NCBI GenBank assembly: GCA_040882285.1
Contig: JBBEBQ010000005.1
Coordinates: 427,681-491,680 of the forward strand
Direction of reading: 5' to 3'
Source: Gemmatimonadaceae bacterium
Lineage (GTDB): Bacteria > Gemmatimonadota > Gemmatimonadetes > Gemmatimonadales > Gemmatimonadaceae
DNA: 64,000 nt
The first letter of the stretch is position 1; every line of letters begins with the position of its first letter. Below are positions 35,265 to 44,341 of the stretch, piece by piece. The notes beneath the pieces are model-generated. The model was not told where the DNA came from, searched no databases, and saw nothing but the letters and a program-made list of their open reading frames with translations. The translations under genes were made by a program, and so were the position numbers.

Positions 35265-35698
35265 CGCTCCAGCACCAGCGTGACGGGGCCGTCGTTCATT
35301 AGCTCGACGCTCATCATCGCGCCGAACTCGCCGGTAGCCACCGGGTGTCCGCGAACCCTGAAGGCTTCCACGAAGCGCCCGTACAACGGGACGGCGATCG
35401 CGGGCTGCGCCGCGTCGATGAAGCTGGGACGGCGCCCCTTGGCCGCGTCGCCGTATAGCGTGAACTGCGATACGACCAGCACGGCCCCGCCGACGTCGCC
35501 GAGCGAGAGGTTCATCTTCCCGGCGTCGTCGCCGAAGATGCGCAGCGTGGCGATCTTGTCGGCCATCCAGTCCACGGCGTCCGCGGTGTCCGTCGCGGTG
35601 AAGCCGGCGAGCAGCAGGAGGCCGCGGCCGATCTCGCCGGTTACGCGGCCGTCGACGGTTACGCGGGCGCTGGAGACGCGTTGCAGCACTACGCGCAC
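35261..35698 (-). CDS. dtd: D-aminoacyl-tRNA deacylase
   Basis: The 145-residue enzyme hydrolyses D-aminoacyl- and glycyl-mischarged tRNAs. Both family signatures are present: [10 protein letters not shown] and the cross-subunit [12 protein letters not shown]. Start is GTG 35698. The heptad-repeat hairpin at 35705-35799 lies directly upstream, so the leader of this mRNA consists of repeat sequence. Confidence 0.93.
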   Translation of the reverse strand: MRVVLQRVSSARVTVDGRVTGEIGRGLLLLAGFTATDTADAVDWMADKIATLRIFGDDAGKMNLSLGDVGGAVLVVSQFTLYGDAAKGRRPSFIDAAQPAIAVPLYGRFVEAFRVRGHPVATGEFGAMMSVELMNDGPVTLVLER

Positions 35699-35704
35699 GA
35701 CTGC

Positions 35705-35799
35705 GCTCTTGGCTGTTGGCTATTGGCTCTTGGCGACGGCGGAAAAACTGGAGGCGCAGGGCTGTTAGCCAACAGCCAATAGCTAATAGCCAATAGCTC
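35705..35799. repeat. Heptad-repeat hairpin, copy 1
   Basis: The left arm (35705-35734) is about four heptads of the form TTGGCTN. The right arm (35761-35799) carries the complementary NAGCCAA type, so the two arms can pair across a 26-nt spacer. It fills the gap between dtd and glmS and touches the glmS stop codon. Similar elements occur at 51028 and 54093. Confidence 0.85.
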
Positions 35800-37625
35800 T
35801 ATTCCACAGTTACGGACTTGGCCAAATTCCTAGGCTGGTCCACATTCGCCCCGCGCTTGACCGCGATGTAGTACGCCAGGAGCTGCAGCGGCACCACGGC
35901 CAGCACCGGGATCAGCATCTCGATCGTGGGCGGGATCCTGATCTCGTAGTCGATCTTCCCCTCGAGCGACGGCTCCTCGCCGGTGGTGATGGCGATCACG
36001 CGCGCGCCGCGAGCCTTCACCTCCTGCACGTTGGACACGACCTTGTCGAACACCGAGTCGTGCGGCGTGATGAACACGACCGGCATCTCGGCATCGATCA
36101 GCGCGATGGGCCCGTGCTTCATCTCGGCGGCCGGATAACCCTCGGCGTGGATGTAGCTGATCTCCTTCAGCTTCAGCGCGCCCTCGAGTGCCGTGGGAAA
36201 ATTGTAGCCGCGTCCGAGGTACAGGAAATTCGTGCTGTCCTTGAACTCCTCCGCGAGGTTCTCGATCCGCGGCGCCGAATCGAGGATCTTCTGGATCTGC
36301 GCCGGCAATGCGCGCATCGCCTCGATGATCTCCCGGCCGCGCACGACCGACAGGTTCCGCAGGCGCGCGAGCTTGAGCGTGAACAGCAGCAGCGCGATCA
36401 CCTGGCAGGTGAACGCCTTGGTGGACGCCACTCCGATCTCGGGGCCGGCGTGCACGTAGATGCCGCCGTCGCTCTCGCGCGCGATGGACGAGCCTACGAC
36501 GTTCACGATTCCATAAGTGAACGCGCCGCGGTTCTTCGCCTCGCGCATCGCCGCGAGGGTGTCCGCCGTCTCGCCCGACTGCGAGATGACGATGCACAGC
36601 GTCCTGTCGTTGATGATCGGATTCCTGTAGCGGAACTCCGACGCGTACTCCACCTCCACCGGGATCCGCGCCATCTCCTCCAGCATGTGCTCGCCGATGA
36701 GCGCGGAATGCCAGCTCGTGCCGCACGCCGTGATCACGACGTTGTCGAACTGAAGCAGCTCTTCGTCGCTCAGGTTGATTCCGCCGAGCTTGGACGTGCC
36801 CTCAGCGTCGAGCAGGCGGCCCCGCATGGTATTCTCGATGCTGGCGCCCTGCTCGAAGATCTCCTTGAGCATGAAATGGTCGAACCCGCCGCGCTCGATC
36901 TGGTCCAGGTCCCAGTCGATGCGGCTCACTTTCTTCGACAGGCGGCGGGAGCGCTCGTCGAGGATGTGGTAGCCCTTCCGGTCGAGCACCGCGATGTCGC
37001 CGTCGTCCAAATACACGACGTCGCGCGTGTGCGCCAGAATCGCCGACGCGTCGCTCGCCACGTAGAACTCGTTGTCGCCGATTCCCAGCAGGAGCGGGCT
37101 CCCCTTCCTCGCCGCGACGATCTTGTCGGGATCGTCGCTGGAGATGACCGCGATGCCGTAGGTGCCGTCGACTTCCTGGAGCGCGTCGATGACCGCGTCC
37201 TCCAGGCTCCCGTGAAACGCCTCTTCGATGAGATGCGCGAGCGTCTCGGTGTCGGTCTCGGACACGAACTTGTGCCCGGCGGCCTCGAGCTGTTTGCGCA
37301 GAACCGACGAGTTCTCGATGATGCCGTTGTGCACGACCGCGATGTGGCCCTTGCAGTCCACGTGTGGGTGGGCGTTGCACTCGGTCGGCGCGCCGTGCGT
37401 CGCCCAGCGGGTGTGCGCGATGCCGGTGTTGCCCTCGATCGGCGACGCGGCCAGCGCCTCCTCCAGGCGCGAGATCTTACCCGCCGCCTTCCGCGTCTCC
37501 AGCCCATTCCCGTTCATCACGGCGATCCCGGCCGAGTCGTAGCCGCGATACTCCAGCCGTCGAAGGCCCTCTATGAGAACCGGATTGGCGAGATTGGGAC
37601 CAACGTATCCAACAATGCCACACAT
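35799..37625 (-). CDS. glmS: Glutamine--fructose-6-phosphate aminotransferase
   Basis: The 608-residue enzyme makes glucosamine-6-phosphate for peptidoglycan and LPS. The N-terminus is MCGIVGYVG with catalytic Cys2, followed by LRRLEYRGYDSAGIA; two SIS domains follow (SQSGETADTLAAM) and the C-terminus ends NLAKSVTVE, as in all GlmS. It lies 19 nt downstream of glmM on the same strand. No glmS ribozyme-like leader is possible in so short a gap. Confidence 0.96.
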   Translation of the reverse strand: MCGIVGYVGPNLANPVLIEGLRRLEYRGYDSAGIAVMNGNGLETRKAAGKISRLEEALAASPIEGNTGIAHTRWATHGAPTECNAHPHVDCKGHIAVVHNGIIENSSVLRKQLEAAGHKFVSETDTETLAHLIEEAFHGSLEDAVIDALQEVDGTYGIAVISSDDPDKIVAARKGSPLLLGIGDNEFYVASDASAILAHTRDVVYLDDGDIAVLDRKGYHILDERSRRLSKKVSRIDWDLDQIERGGFDHFMLKEIFEQGASIENTMRGRLLDAEGTSKLGGINLSDEELLQFDNVVITACGTSWHSALIGEHMLEEMARIPVEVEYASEFRYRNPIINDRTLCIVISQSGETADTLAAMREAKNRGAFTYGIVNVVGSSIARESDGGIYVHAGPEIGVASTKAFTCQVIALLLFTLKLARLRNLSVVRGREIIEAMRALPAQIQKILDSAPRIENLAEEFKDSTNFLYLGRGYNFPTALEGALKLKEISYIHAEGYPAAEMKHGPIALIDAEMPVVFITPHDSVFDKVVSNVQEVKARGARVIAITTGEEPSLEGKIDYEIRIPPTIEMLIPVLAVVPLQLLAYYIAVKRGANVDQPRNLAKSVTVE

Positions 37626-37644
37626 GGAATCGCCGTTAGGGGTG

Positions 37645-39033
37645 CTAAGCTAGCCGGTCGAGGAGCGTCCGGGCCTCTAGTATCATATGCCGTGCCCCCG
37701 CCTCGTCGGGAGCTTCGGCGATCACGCGAACGATCGGCTCGGTCCCCGAAGGCCTGACGTGGACCCAGCGGTCGGCCCACGCCAGCCTGAGCCCGTCCTG
37801 CGTGTCGGGCGTAGCATCGGGAAACGCCTTCCTGAGCGCGTCGTACACGCCGTCGAGTGGCACGGCCGGCCGGTCGAGCTTGTCCTTCACGATCGAGTAC
37901 CGCGGATAGCCCGCGACTATCTCCGACAGCGGCTTCCCCTCGCTCGCGAGCAGGTGCAGAACCAGCGCGGCCCCAACCGGCGCGTCCCGGCCGAGGTGGA
38001 CTTCCGTCAGAATGACGCCGCCGTTCCCCTCGCCGCCGATCGGCGCCCCTTCCTCCCGCATGCGTACAGCGACGTTCACTTCCCCGACCGGCGCCCGGAT
38101 CACCTCACGCCCCGACTGCGCGGCGACGTCCTCCATGATCCGGCTCGTGGACAGGTTCGTGACGAGGTTGCCGGGCCGGTGCTGCAGCACCACGCGGGCG
38201 GCGAGCGCGAGCGTGAAGTCCTCGCCGATGGCCCTGCCTTCGTCGGATACCAGCGCGAGCCGGTCCACGTCGGGATCGACGGCGAGGCCGATGTCCGCGC
38301 CGTGCGCCTTGACCAGCTCTTCGAGCTCTCCGAGGTTCTCCGCGACGGGCTCCGGCGCGCGCGGGAAGCGCCCGTCGGTCTCCATGTTGATCGCGGTGAC
38401 CTTGCAGCCGAGACGGTCCAGCAGCACGGGCATGATCACCGCGCCGGCGCCCCGCACGCAGTCGAGCGCGACGTGGAAGCGGCGGCCGCGGATGGCGTCC
38501 GCGGCGAGGAACGGGATCGCCAGGATCCGCTCGATGTGCCGCGCGACCGCGCCGGTGTCCTCCGTGAGCGCGCCAAGGCCGTCCCACGACGCGCGGGGAA
38601 TAGCGGCCTCCAGCATCTTTCGCATCGCCGCGCCCTGCGCGGCATCCAGGAACAGCCCCGAGGACGCGATGAACTTCAGCGCGTTCCACTCGATCGGGTT
38701 GTGGCTGGCCGTGATGGCTAGGCCGCCCGCCGCGTGGTGATGCTCGACCGCGAGCTGCACCGTCGGCGTGGGAACCATCCCGATGTCGATGATGTCGCAG
38801 CCCACGGACTGCAGCGCCGAGACGACGACGCGGTGAAACATGGGTCCCGACACCCTGCTGTCGCGCCCGAGCACCACCTTGGCCCGCGCTCCCTTCGCCC
38901 GCGCGCTCGCGGATTCACCCGCGGCCCACGCGCCGAACGCGGCCGCGAAGTGGGCCACGACTTCCGGTGTCAGCCCCTCGCCCACGCGCCCGCGGACGCC
39001 GGATACCCCGACCATCAATCCTTCGTGAGTCAT
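37645..39033 (-). CDS. glmM: Phosphoglucosamine mutase (phosphohexomutase family)
   Basis: The 462-residue protein interconverts GlcN-6-P and GlcN-1-P. Family sites are ITASHNPIEW (phosphoserine), DPDVDRLALV (metal), EGNGGVILTEV (sugar binding) and VRPSGTEPIVRV (phosphate binding). Being directly upstream of glmS favours GlmM over phosphomannomutase, although the EGNGG variant of the sugar loop leaves some doubt. The N-terminus is slightly extended relative to the family. Confidence 0.85.
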   Translation of the reverse strand: MTHEGLMVGVSGVRGRVGEGLTPEVVAHFAAAFGAWAAGESASARAKGARAKVVLGRDSRVSGPMFHRVVVSALQSVGCDIIDIGMVPTPTVQLAVEHHHAAGGLAITASHNPIEWNALKFIASSGLFLDAAQGAAMRKMLEAAIPRASWDGLGALTEDTGAVARHIERILAIPFLAADAIRGRRFHVALDCVRGAGAVIMPVLLDRLGCKVTAINMETDGRFPRAPEPVAENLGELEELVKAHGADIGLAVDPDVDRLALVSDEGRAIGEDFTLALAARVVLQHRPGNLVTNLSTSRIMEDVAAQSGREVIRAPVGEVNVAVRMREEGAPIGGEGNGGVILTEVHLGRDAPVGAALVLHLLASEGKPLSEIVAGYPRYSIVKDKLDRPAVPLDGVYDALRKAFPDATPDTQDGLRLAWADRWVHVRPSGTEPIVRVIAEAPDEAGARHMILEARTLLDRLA

Positions 39034-39105
39034 TTCGTCGTGGTTATCGGAAAAATGCCGCGTGCCGCCGCTGGGGAAAATCTAGTCGCGGTCCGGCCGC
39101 GCTCC

Positions 39106-39213
39106 CTAAACCGCGGAGCGGAATCCTTCTCCGGCCATGAGCCGTACCAACACCTGCCGCAGACGCGGCTCGTCGTCGACCACGAGGCAGTTGACGCCTT
39201 CGCGCTTAGACAA
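39106..39213 (-). pseudogene. N-terminal fragment of a response-regulator receiver domain
   Basis: A 35-codon frame reads EGVNCLVVDDEPRLRQVLVR followed by LMAGEGF and a stop. The DDE triplet and following helix are the start of a CheY-like receiver, but the phosphorylated Asp and the rest are missing. The only start is TTG 39213. It lies between divergent glmM and the trans-sulfuration gene and is best read as a decayed response-regulator gene. Confidence 0.6.
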
Positions 39214-39261
39214 AGCGCTTTTGGTTAACTTTTCGCGGCAAGCCCTTCCTCCATCGATCTC

Positions 39262-40425
39262 ATGACTCGCATCTTCGACAGCGATCTCGAATCCGCCTTC
39301 GCTACCCGCGCAATTCATGCGGGGCAGCGCCCGGAGCCCCTGGCGGGCGCGATAATGACCCCGGTCTACCTCACGTCCACTTATGTGCAGACCGGACTGG
39401 GCGAAAACAAGGGGTATGAGTACGCTCGCGGTAAGAATCCTACACGCGAAGCGCTGGAGCGGAACGTCGCGGCCCTCGAGGGCGCGCGGCACGGCTTCGC
39501 CTTCTCCAGCGGCATGGGCTGTCTCGACTCTATCATGAAGCTGTTCTCCGCTGGCGACCACATCGTCTGCGGGGAGAGCGTGTACGGCGGGACGTTCCGC
39601 CTGTTCGACAAGATACTTAGCCGGATGGGCATGTCCTTCTCGTTCGTGGATACGCGCGATCCGAACAGGATCTCGGAGGCCGTCACCGCTTCGACGCGCG
39701 CGATCCTGGTCGAGACGCCCACCAATCCACTGATGCGCCTCACCGACCTCTCGGCGGCTGCGACGATCGCGCGGGACGCCGGCGCGCTGCTCATCGTGGA
39801 CAACACGTTCGCCAGCCCGTACTTCCAGCGCCCGCTGGAGCACGGCGCCAGCATCGTGTACCACTCGACCACCAAGTACCTCAACGGCCACAGCGACATG
39901 ATCGGCGGTATCGCGGTGACCAGCGACGACTTGCTGGCCGAGCGGCTGCAGTTCATCGTGAACGCGGCGGGCGCGATTCCGGGCCCATTCGACTGCTGGC
40001 TCGCGCTCCGCGGCACCAAGACGCTGCATCTGCGCATGGAGCGGCACGACAGCAACGGCCGCGCGATCGCGCAGTGGCTGGCCGGGCGCGTGGGCGAGGA
40101 AAACGTGCTTTATCCTGGGCTACCCTCCCACCCGCAGCACGAGTTAGCCAAAAAGCAGATGAGCGGCTTCGGCGGGATGATCTCGGTCGAGCTTGGCACG
40201 AAGGACCGCGCCGACGCCGTTCTCCGCAAGGTTCGCGTCTTCTCCCTGGCCGAGTCGCTCGGCGGCGTCGAGAGTCTCATCAGCAACCCGGCGTCGATGA
40301 CGCACGCGTCGGTTCCCGCCGAGCGTCGCGCGCAGCTCGGGCTGTCGGACGGGCTCATCCGGCTGTCGTGCGGCGTGGAGGACGTGGGCGATCTCATCGC
40401 CGATCTGGATCAGGCATTGGGATGA
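39262..40425 (+). CDS. Cystathionine gamma-synthase/lyase-type PLP enzyme
   Basis: The 387-residue trans-sulfuration enzyme has the PLP lysine in HSTTKYLNGHSD, plus YEYARGKNPTREALE, LVETPTNPL and SLGGVESLISNPASMTHAS. The family covers cystathionine gamma-synthase (MetB), gamma-lyase, and O-acetyl/succinylhomoserine sulfhydrylases; sequence reading alone does not separate them. Its stop overlaps the purD start by 4 nt. Confidence 0.88.
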   Translation: MTRIFDSDLESAFATRAIHAGQRPEPLAGAIMTPVYLTSTYVQTGLGENKGYEYARGKNPTREALERNVAALEGARHGFAFSSGMGCLDSIMKLFSAGDHIVCGESVYGGTFRLFDKILSRMGMSFSFVDTRDPNRISEAVTASTRAILVETPTNPLMRLTDLSAAATIARDAGALLIVDNTFASPYFQRPLEHGASIVYHSTTKYLNGHSDMIGGIAVTSDDLLAERLQFIVNAAGAIPGPFDCWLALRGTKTLHLRMERHDSNGRAIAQWLAGRVGEENVLYPGLPSHPQHELAKKQMSGFGGMISVELGTKDRADAVLRKVRVFSLAESLGGVESLISNPASMTHASVPAERRAQLGLSDGLIRLSCGVEDVGDLIADLDQALG

Positions 40426-41681
40426 AGGTCCTGCTCGTCGGAGGAGGCGGGCGCGAGCACGCGCTGGCCTGGAAGCTTCACTCCGATGATCCGTCAATCG
40501 AGCTGATAGCCGCGCCGGGAAACCCGGGGATCGCGGAGCACGCGCGGTGCGAAAACGTCGCGCCTGCCGATCTCGGCGGACTGCTGGCGCTCGCCGAGCG
40601 GGAGCAGGTCGGCCTCACGGTCGTCGGGCCCGAGGCTCCGCTCGCCGCGGGCATCGTGGACCGCTTTCGCGAGCGGGGGCACGCCATCTTCGGGCCGACG
40701 GCGGCCGCGGCTCGCATCGAGAGCTCGAAATCGTTCGCGAAGCGCATGATGGGCGAAGCCGGTGTCCCCACGGCGCGCGCCGTCGCGACCGGCGACGTAG
40801 CGCTGGCGAAGCGTACTGTCGCTGACTACGGCGCGCCTGTCGTGATCAAGGCCAGCGGGCTCGCGGCCGGAAAGGGCGTCGTGGTGGCGCAGACCATCAC
40901 CGAAGCCGAAGCGGCCATCGACCGGCTGCTCGGCGAGCGCGCGCTGGGCGACGCCGGCAGCGAGATCCTCGTGGAAGAGTTCATGGAGGGCGAGGAGCTG
41001 TCGCTGTTCGTGCTCACCGATGGCACGACGGCGATTCCGATGCTGGCCGCGCAGGATCACAAGCGGCTGCTCGACGGCGACGCCGGACCGAACACGGGCG
41101 GGATGGGGGCGTACGCGCCCGTCGCGATCGGGACTCCGGCCCTGGTGCGCGACGTCATGGAGCGAATCATCCACCCGTCGCTGCGCTGGATGCGCGAGAA
41201 CAAATCGGCGTTCACCGGCCTGCTGTACGCGGGGTTGATGGTCACCCGCGATGGGCCGAAGGTGGTGGAGTTCAATTGCCGGTTCGGCGATCCGGAGACG
41301 CAGGCCCTGCTCCCTCTGCTGGTGACTCCGCTCTTGCCGCTGCTTGAGGGTGCGGCCGGCCGCCTCGTGGATTCAGGGTTGACGTGGCGAAGCGGAGCGT
41401 CGGTGACGACGGTGGTTGCGGCCGCCGGTTACCCCGACGCGCCGCGGACCGGAGACGTGGTGACGATCCCGCGGGTCGCGGGCGACGTGCATGTCTTTCA
41501 CGCGGGAACGGCGCGGGACGCGGCCGGTCGGCTCGTCAGCGCCGGCGGGCGCGTGCTGAGCATTACGGCGCTGGGGACCGACGTCCGAGGGGCGGCGTTA
41601 CTCAGCAGGACGGTCGCTGAGCAGGTCGGTCTCGTGGGGAAGCAACTGCGTCGGGACATCGGGTGGCGTTCGATCGGATGA
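40422..41681 (+). CDS. purD: Phosphoribosylamine--glycine ligase
   Basis: The 419-residue ATP-grasp enzyme performs step two of purine synthesis. Signatures are MKVLLVGGGGREHALAWKL at the start, SGLAAGKGVVVA in the ATP-grasp region, AAQDHKRLLDGDAGPNTGG and EFNCRFGDPETQ. Longer in-frame starts would run into the preceding gene and are rejected. The last 84 bp overlap the convergent uracil-glycosylase gene. Confidence 0.95.
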   Translation: MKVLLVGGGGREHALAWKLHSDDPSIELIAAPGNPGIAEHARCENVAPADLGGLLALAEREQVGLTVVGPEAPLAAGIVDRFRERGHAIFGPTAAAARIESSKSFAKRMMGEAGVPTARAVATGDVALAKRTVADYGAPVVIKASGLAAGKGVVVAQTITEAEAAIDRLLGERALGDAGSEILVEEFMEGEELSLFVLTDGTTAIPMLAAQDHKRLLDGDAGPNTGGMGAYAPVAIGTPALVRDVMERIIHPSLRWMRENKSAFTGLLYAGLMVTRDGPKVVEFNCRFGDPETQALLPLLVTPLLPLLEGAAGRLVDSGLTWRSGASVTTVVAAAGYPDAPRTGDVVTIPRVAGDVHVFHAGTARDAAGRLVSAGGRVLSITALGTDVRGAALLSRTVAEQVGLVGKQLRRDIGWRSIG

Positions 41682-42353
41682 CAAAACCTCATAATATTTC
41701 TCGACGTATTCGTCGATCCGCGGCTGCTGGTATTGCATGATCCACCGAGGGTGCTCTAGCGCCACCAGTTCCCGAAAGAAACCGTGCTCAGCGTTGAGTT
41801 CTCGTAGAAACCGAAAATTCTCACTTATACCCAGGACGAAAACTCGGTCGGTTTTACCGCCCATGGCAATCTGACGCTCGATCGTTTCTACGATGAACGG
41901 CTTCAGCGACCGGGCCAGCAAGCGGTCGTCATAATAGTTCAGATTGATTCCCTTTCTGATGAAGCCAAGCGGAGAGACCGCGGTAAGGAAAAAGTTGCGA
42001 TAGAACTTTCGCGGCCCGCCGAACCGGTCGATGACCTTGTAAATAAATACGGACGAAAGCTCGTGTTTCCTGGGCAAGCTGTTGCGGACGCCACAAGGGT
42101 CGGCGAGCGCTTTCGGATCGGTGAAGGTGACGCCTGTGATTCCGGCGCCGAATCTCCCCGGATTGATTCCTAGCACCAGAGTGCGCGGCCGGTTGTCGTC
42201 GAAGTACTTCTCGAGAAACAGCCGAACGTAGCTGCGGACTCGCGCGTCCATGTACGGATTCATCACGATCACTCCACGGGGCGTCCGGGGCGAAGTCAGC
42301 CCCTTGTAAAACCGGAATGCGCGCGCCGCAAAGGTGTCTCCGCTCCTGGCCAT
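41598..42353 (-). CDS. SMUG-like uracil-DNA glycosylase family protein (DUF4918/SMUG2 type)
   Basis: The 251-residue protein has VLGINPGRFGAGITGVTFTD, the motif-1 region of SMUG-family glycosylases, LSSVFIYKVIDRFGGPRKFY, and a motif-2-like EHPRWIMQY. It should excise uracil or a related damaged base. Base composition is visibly less GC-rich than in adjacent genes, suggesting transfer. Its tail (about 28 codons) is read antisense to the purD end, an unusually long overlap. Start ATG 42353 lies 70 bp from divergent mutM. Confidence 0.75.
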   Translation of the reverse strand: MARSGDTFAARAFRFYKGLTSPRTPRGVIVMNPYMDARVRSYVRLFLEKYFDDNRPRTLVLGINPGRFGAGITGVTFTDPKALADPCGVRNSLPRKHELSSVFIYKVIDRFGGPRKFYRNFFLTAVSPLGFIRKGINLNYYDDRLLARSLKPFIVETIERQIAMGGKTDRVFVLGISENFRFLRELNAEHGFFRELVALEHPRWIMQYQQPRIDEYVEKYYEVLSSDRTPPDVPTQLLPHETDLLSDRPAE

Positions 42354-42409
42354 GAGACGTACCTTAAACGCGCGGAACTCCAACGCCAATCCGCGCGTGT
42401 TCGGCCGCT

Positions 42410-42418
42410 TGCTATAAT
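42410..42418 (+). promoter_or_regulatory. Extended -10 promoter for mutM, probably giving a leaderless transcript
   Basis: TGCTATAAT is a perfect extended -10 element (TGn plus TATAAT). The hexamer ends 5 bp before the mutM start codon GTG at 42424, so transcription would begin at or next to the start codon. No -35 consensus is needed for extended -10 promoters and none is visible. Confidence 0.6.
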
Positions 42419-42423
42419 CCAGC

Positions 42424-43230
42424 GTGCCCGAGCTTCCTGAAGTCGAGACCATGGCCCGCGACCTCCACAAGCGGGTGCGCGGCCGCACTGTCGTCGGCGT
42501 CTCGGTCCACAGGCCCGACGTCCTCAGGGGCGCTTCGCCGCGGAAGCTCGAGCGGGTTCTCGTGGGCAGCCGGATCGTGCGGGTGTGGCGCCGGGCGAAG
42601 CTCGCGGTCATCGATTTCGACTCGGGCGCGCGCGTCGCCGTGCAGCCGCGGTTCACCGGGAGCTTCGTGGTCGAGCGCTCCGGCCGCGGGGCCGACCAGT
42701 ACTGCACGCTGCATCTCGCTCTCGACGACGGCCGCCGGCTGCATTACCGTGACGTGCGGCGGCTGGGGACCTTCCAGCTTTTCACACCGAAGGAATTCGA
42801 GGCGTATGTATCCAAGCTCGGCCCGGAGCCGCTCGAGGCGGATTTCACGGGCGACTCGCTGTACGAGCTGTTACAGAAGTCCATCAGGCCGGTCAAGCCG
42901 CTGATCATGGACCAGCACCGGCTCGCTGGAGTGGGCAACATCTACGCGAGCGAAGCGCTCTGGCGCGCGAAGATCGACCCGTCGCGCTCCTCCCGCACGG
43001 TCGCCCGGAGGGAGGCGCAGCTGCTGCGTGACGCGATCGTGTCGGTCCTTACCGAATCCATCGAGCTGCGCGGCACGACGATCCGTGATTATGCGGAGGG
43101 AGCATTCGCCGAGAAGCTCGACGCGTACGACCGCGCGGGCGAGCCGTGCCACCGGTGCAAGACCAGGATCGCGCTCACCCACGCGATCGATGGGCGCGCC
43201 ACGTATTTCTGCCCCCGGTGCCAGCGCTGA
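42424..43230 (+). CDS. mutM: Formamidopyrimidine-DNA glycosylase
   Basis: The 268-residue enzyme removes oxidised purines. It begins (M)PELPEVETMAR, where Pro1 is the catalytic nucleophile, includes the helix-two-turn-helix block LAGVGNIYASEALWRAKIDP, and ends in the zinc finger PCHRCKTRI...YFCPRCQR. Start is GTG 42424, fixed by the family N-terminus. No ribosome site fits between the -10 element and the start. Confidence 0.94.
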   Translation: MPELPEVETMARDLHKRVRGRTVVGVSVHRPDVLRGASPRKLERVLVGSRIVRVWRRAKLAVIDFDSGARVAVQPRFTGSFVVERSGRGADQYCTLHLALDDGRRLHYRDVRRLGTFQLFTPKEFEAYVSKLGPEPLEADFTGDSLYELLQKSIRPVKPLIMDQHRLAGVGNIYASEALWRAKIDPSRSSRTVARREAQLLRDAIVSVLTESIELRGTTIRDYAEGAFAEKLDAYDRAGEPCHRCKTRIALTHAIDGRATYFCPRCQR

Positions 43231-43231
43231 C

Positions 43232-44335
43232 ATGAGGCGGAAGACCGCGCGGGCCGCGTACGTCACCGACGCCGAGCTGGACGCGATGCGCCGGTACGTC
43301 CGCGGGAGCGCGCTCGACAAGCCCGGCGTGTACCGGATGATCTCTCCCGGCGGCGAGGTGCTGTACGTCGGCAAGTCCAAGCGGATCCGCGCGCGGCTGA
43401 TGAGCTACTTCCGCTGCGAGTTCCCCGCCGAGAAGGGCGCGCGGATGCTGCGCGAGGCGAACGCCATTGACTGGGAATACACGCCGAGCGAGTTCGCCGC
43501 GCTGCTGCAAGAGCTGCGGCTGATCAAGAAATTCCGTCCGCGGTTCAACGTGATGATGAAGTCGGACGGGAGGCATTACGCGTTCATCAAGCTGGCCGAC
43601 TCCACCGCGCCGAAGCTGCTGGTGGTGCGGGCGCCGACGCTCGACGACAGCTCGGTGTACTACGGCCCATTCCACGGCGCGCAGCGGCTCGGCGAGGCGG
43701 TGCGGGAGCTGAGCGACGCGCTCGGCCTGCGCGACTGCGCCCTCGATCACAAGATGGTGTTCTCCGATCAGCCGGAGCTGTTCGAGACGCCGCCGATCAC
43801 GCCGGGGTGCATCCGGTACGAGATCGGCAAGTGCGTGGGTCCGTGCTGCGGCGCGACCTCGGTGGCGCGGTACATGAGCCGCGTGACCGACGCGCGCGCG
43901 TTTCTCGAGGGGCGGCACGACGGGCCGATCGAAGCACTGCGCGAGTCCATGATCATAGCCAGCGAGCTGATGCACTTCGAGCGCGCCGCTTCCCTGCGCG
44001 ACAAGCTCCAGCGGCTGGAAGACCTGCGGGAGGAGTTCACGGGGCTGCGGTTCGCGGTCGAGACGCTGTCGTTCACCTACACGGTGAAGGGCTTCGAGGG
44101 CGACGACCGCGTGTACGTGATCAGGCGCGGGCTCGTGCGCGCCGAGCAGCAGAAGCCGAAATCGCGGAAGGAGAAGTCCGCGTTGCAGCGGATGGTGCAG
44201 TCCATGTTCGCCAACGAGCCGCAGCCGGCGCCGGGCGTGGTCCCGACGCACGCGATCGACGAGCTGATGCTCGTGTCGTCCTGGTTCCGCCGTCATCCGA
44301 AGGAGCTGAAGCGGACGAAACCGCTCGTCGCGTAG
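43232..44335 (+). CDS. UvrC/Cho-like GIY-YIG nuclease lacking the C-terminal nuclease half
   Basis: The 367-residue protein has a GIY-YIG domain (KPGVYRMISPGGEVLYVGKSK), the cysteine region GCIRYEIGKCVGPCCG and a UvrB-interaction-type helix pair (around residues 250-280). Full UvrC is about 600 residues with an RNase H-like 5'-nuclease and HhH domain, both absent here. It resembles Cho-type nucleases that make only the 3' incision. It directly follows mutM (1-nt gap), forming a repair unit. Confidence 0.82.
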   Translation: MRRKTARAAYVTDAELDAMRRYVRGSALDKPGVYRMISPGGEVLYVGKSKRIRARLMSYFRCEFPAEKGARMLREANAIDWEYTPSEFAALLQELRLIKKFRPRFNVMMKSDGRHYAFIKLADSTAPKLLVVRAPTLDDSSVYYGPFHGAQRLGEAVRELSDALGLRDCALDHKMVFSDQPELFETPPITPGCIRYEIGKCVGPCCGATSVARYMSRVTDARAFLEGRHDGPIEALRESMIIASELMHFERAASLRDKLQRLEDLREEFTGLRFAVETLSFTYTVKGFEGDDRVYVIRRGLVRAEQQKPKSRKEKSALQRMVQSMFANEPQPAPGVVPTHAIDELMLVSSWFRRHPKELKRTKPLVA

Positions 44336-44341
44336 GAGCCG

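Noticed and set aside
35705-35799. CRISPR array from the short repeats
   Set aside because: Units are contiguous heptads without unique spacers and with opposite arms that pair; there are no cas genes in the window.
35799-37625. glmS ribozyme or riboswitch leader
   Set aside because: Only 19 bp separate glmM and glmS, too short for the ribozyme, and no core sequence is visible.
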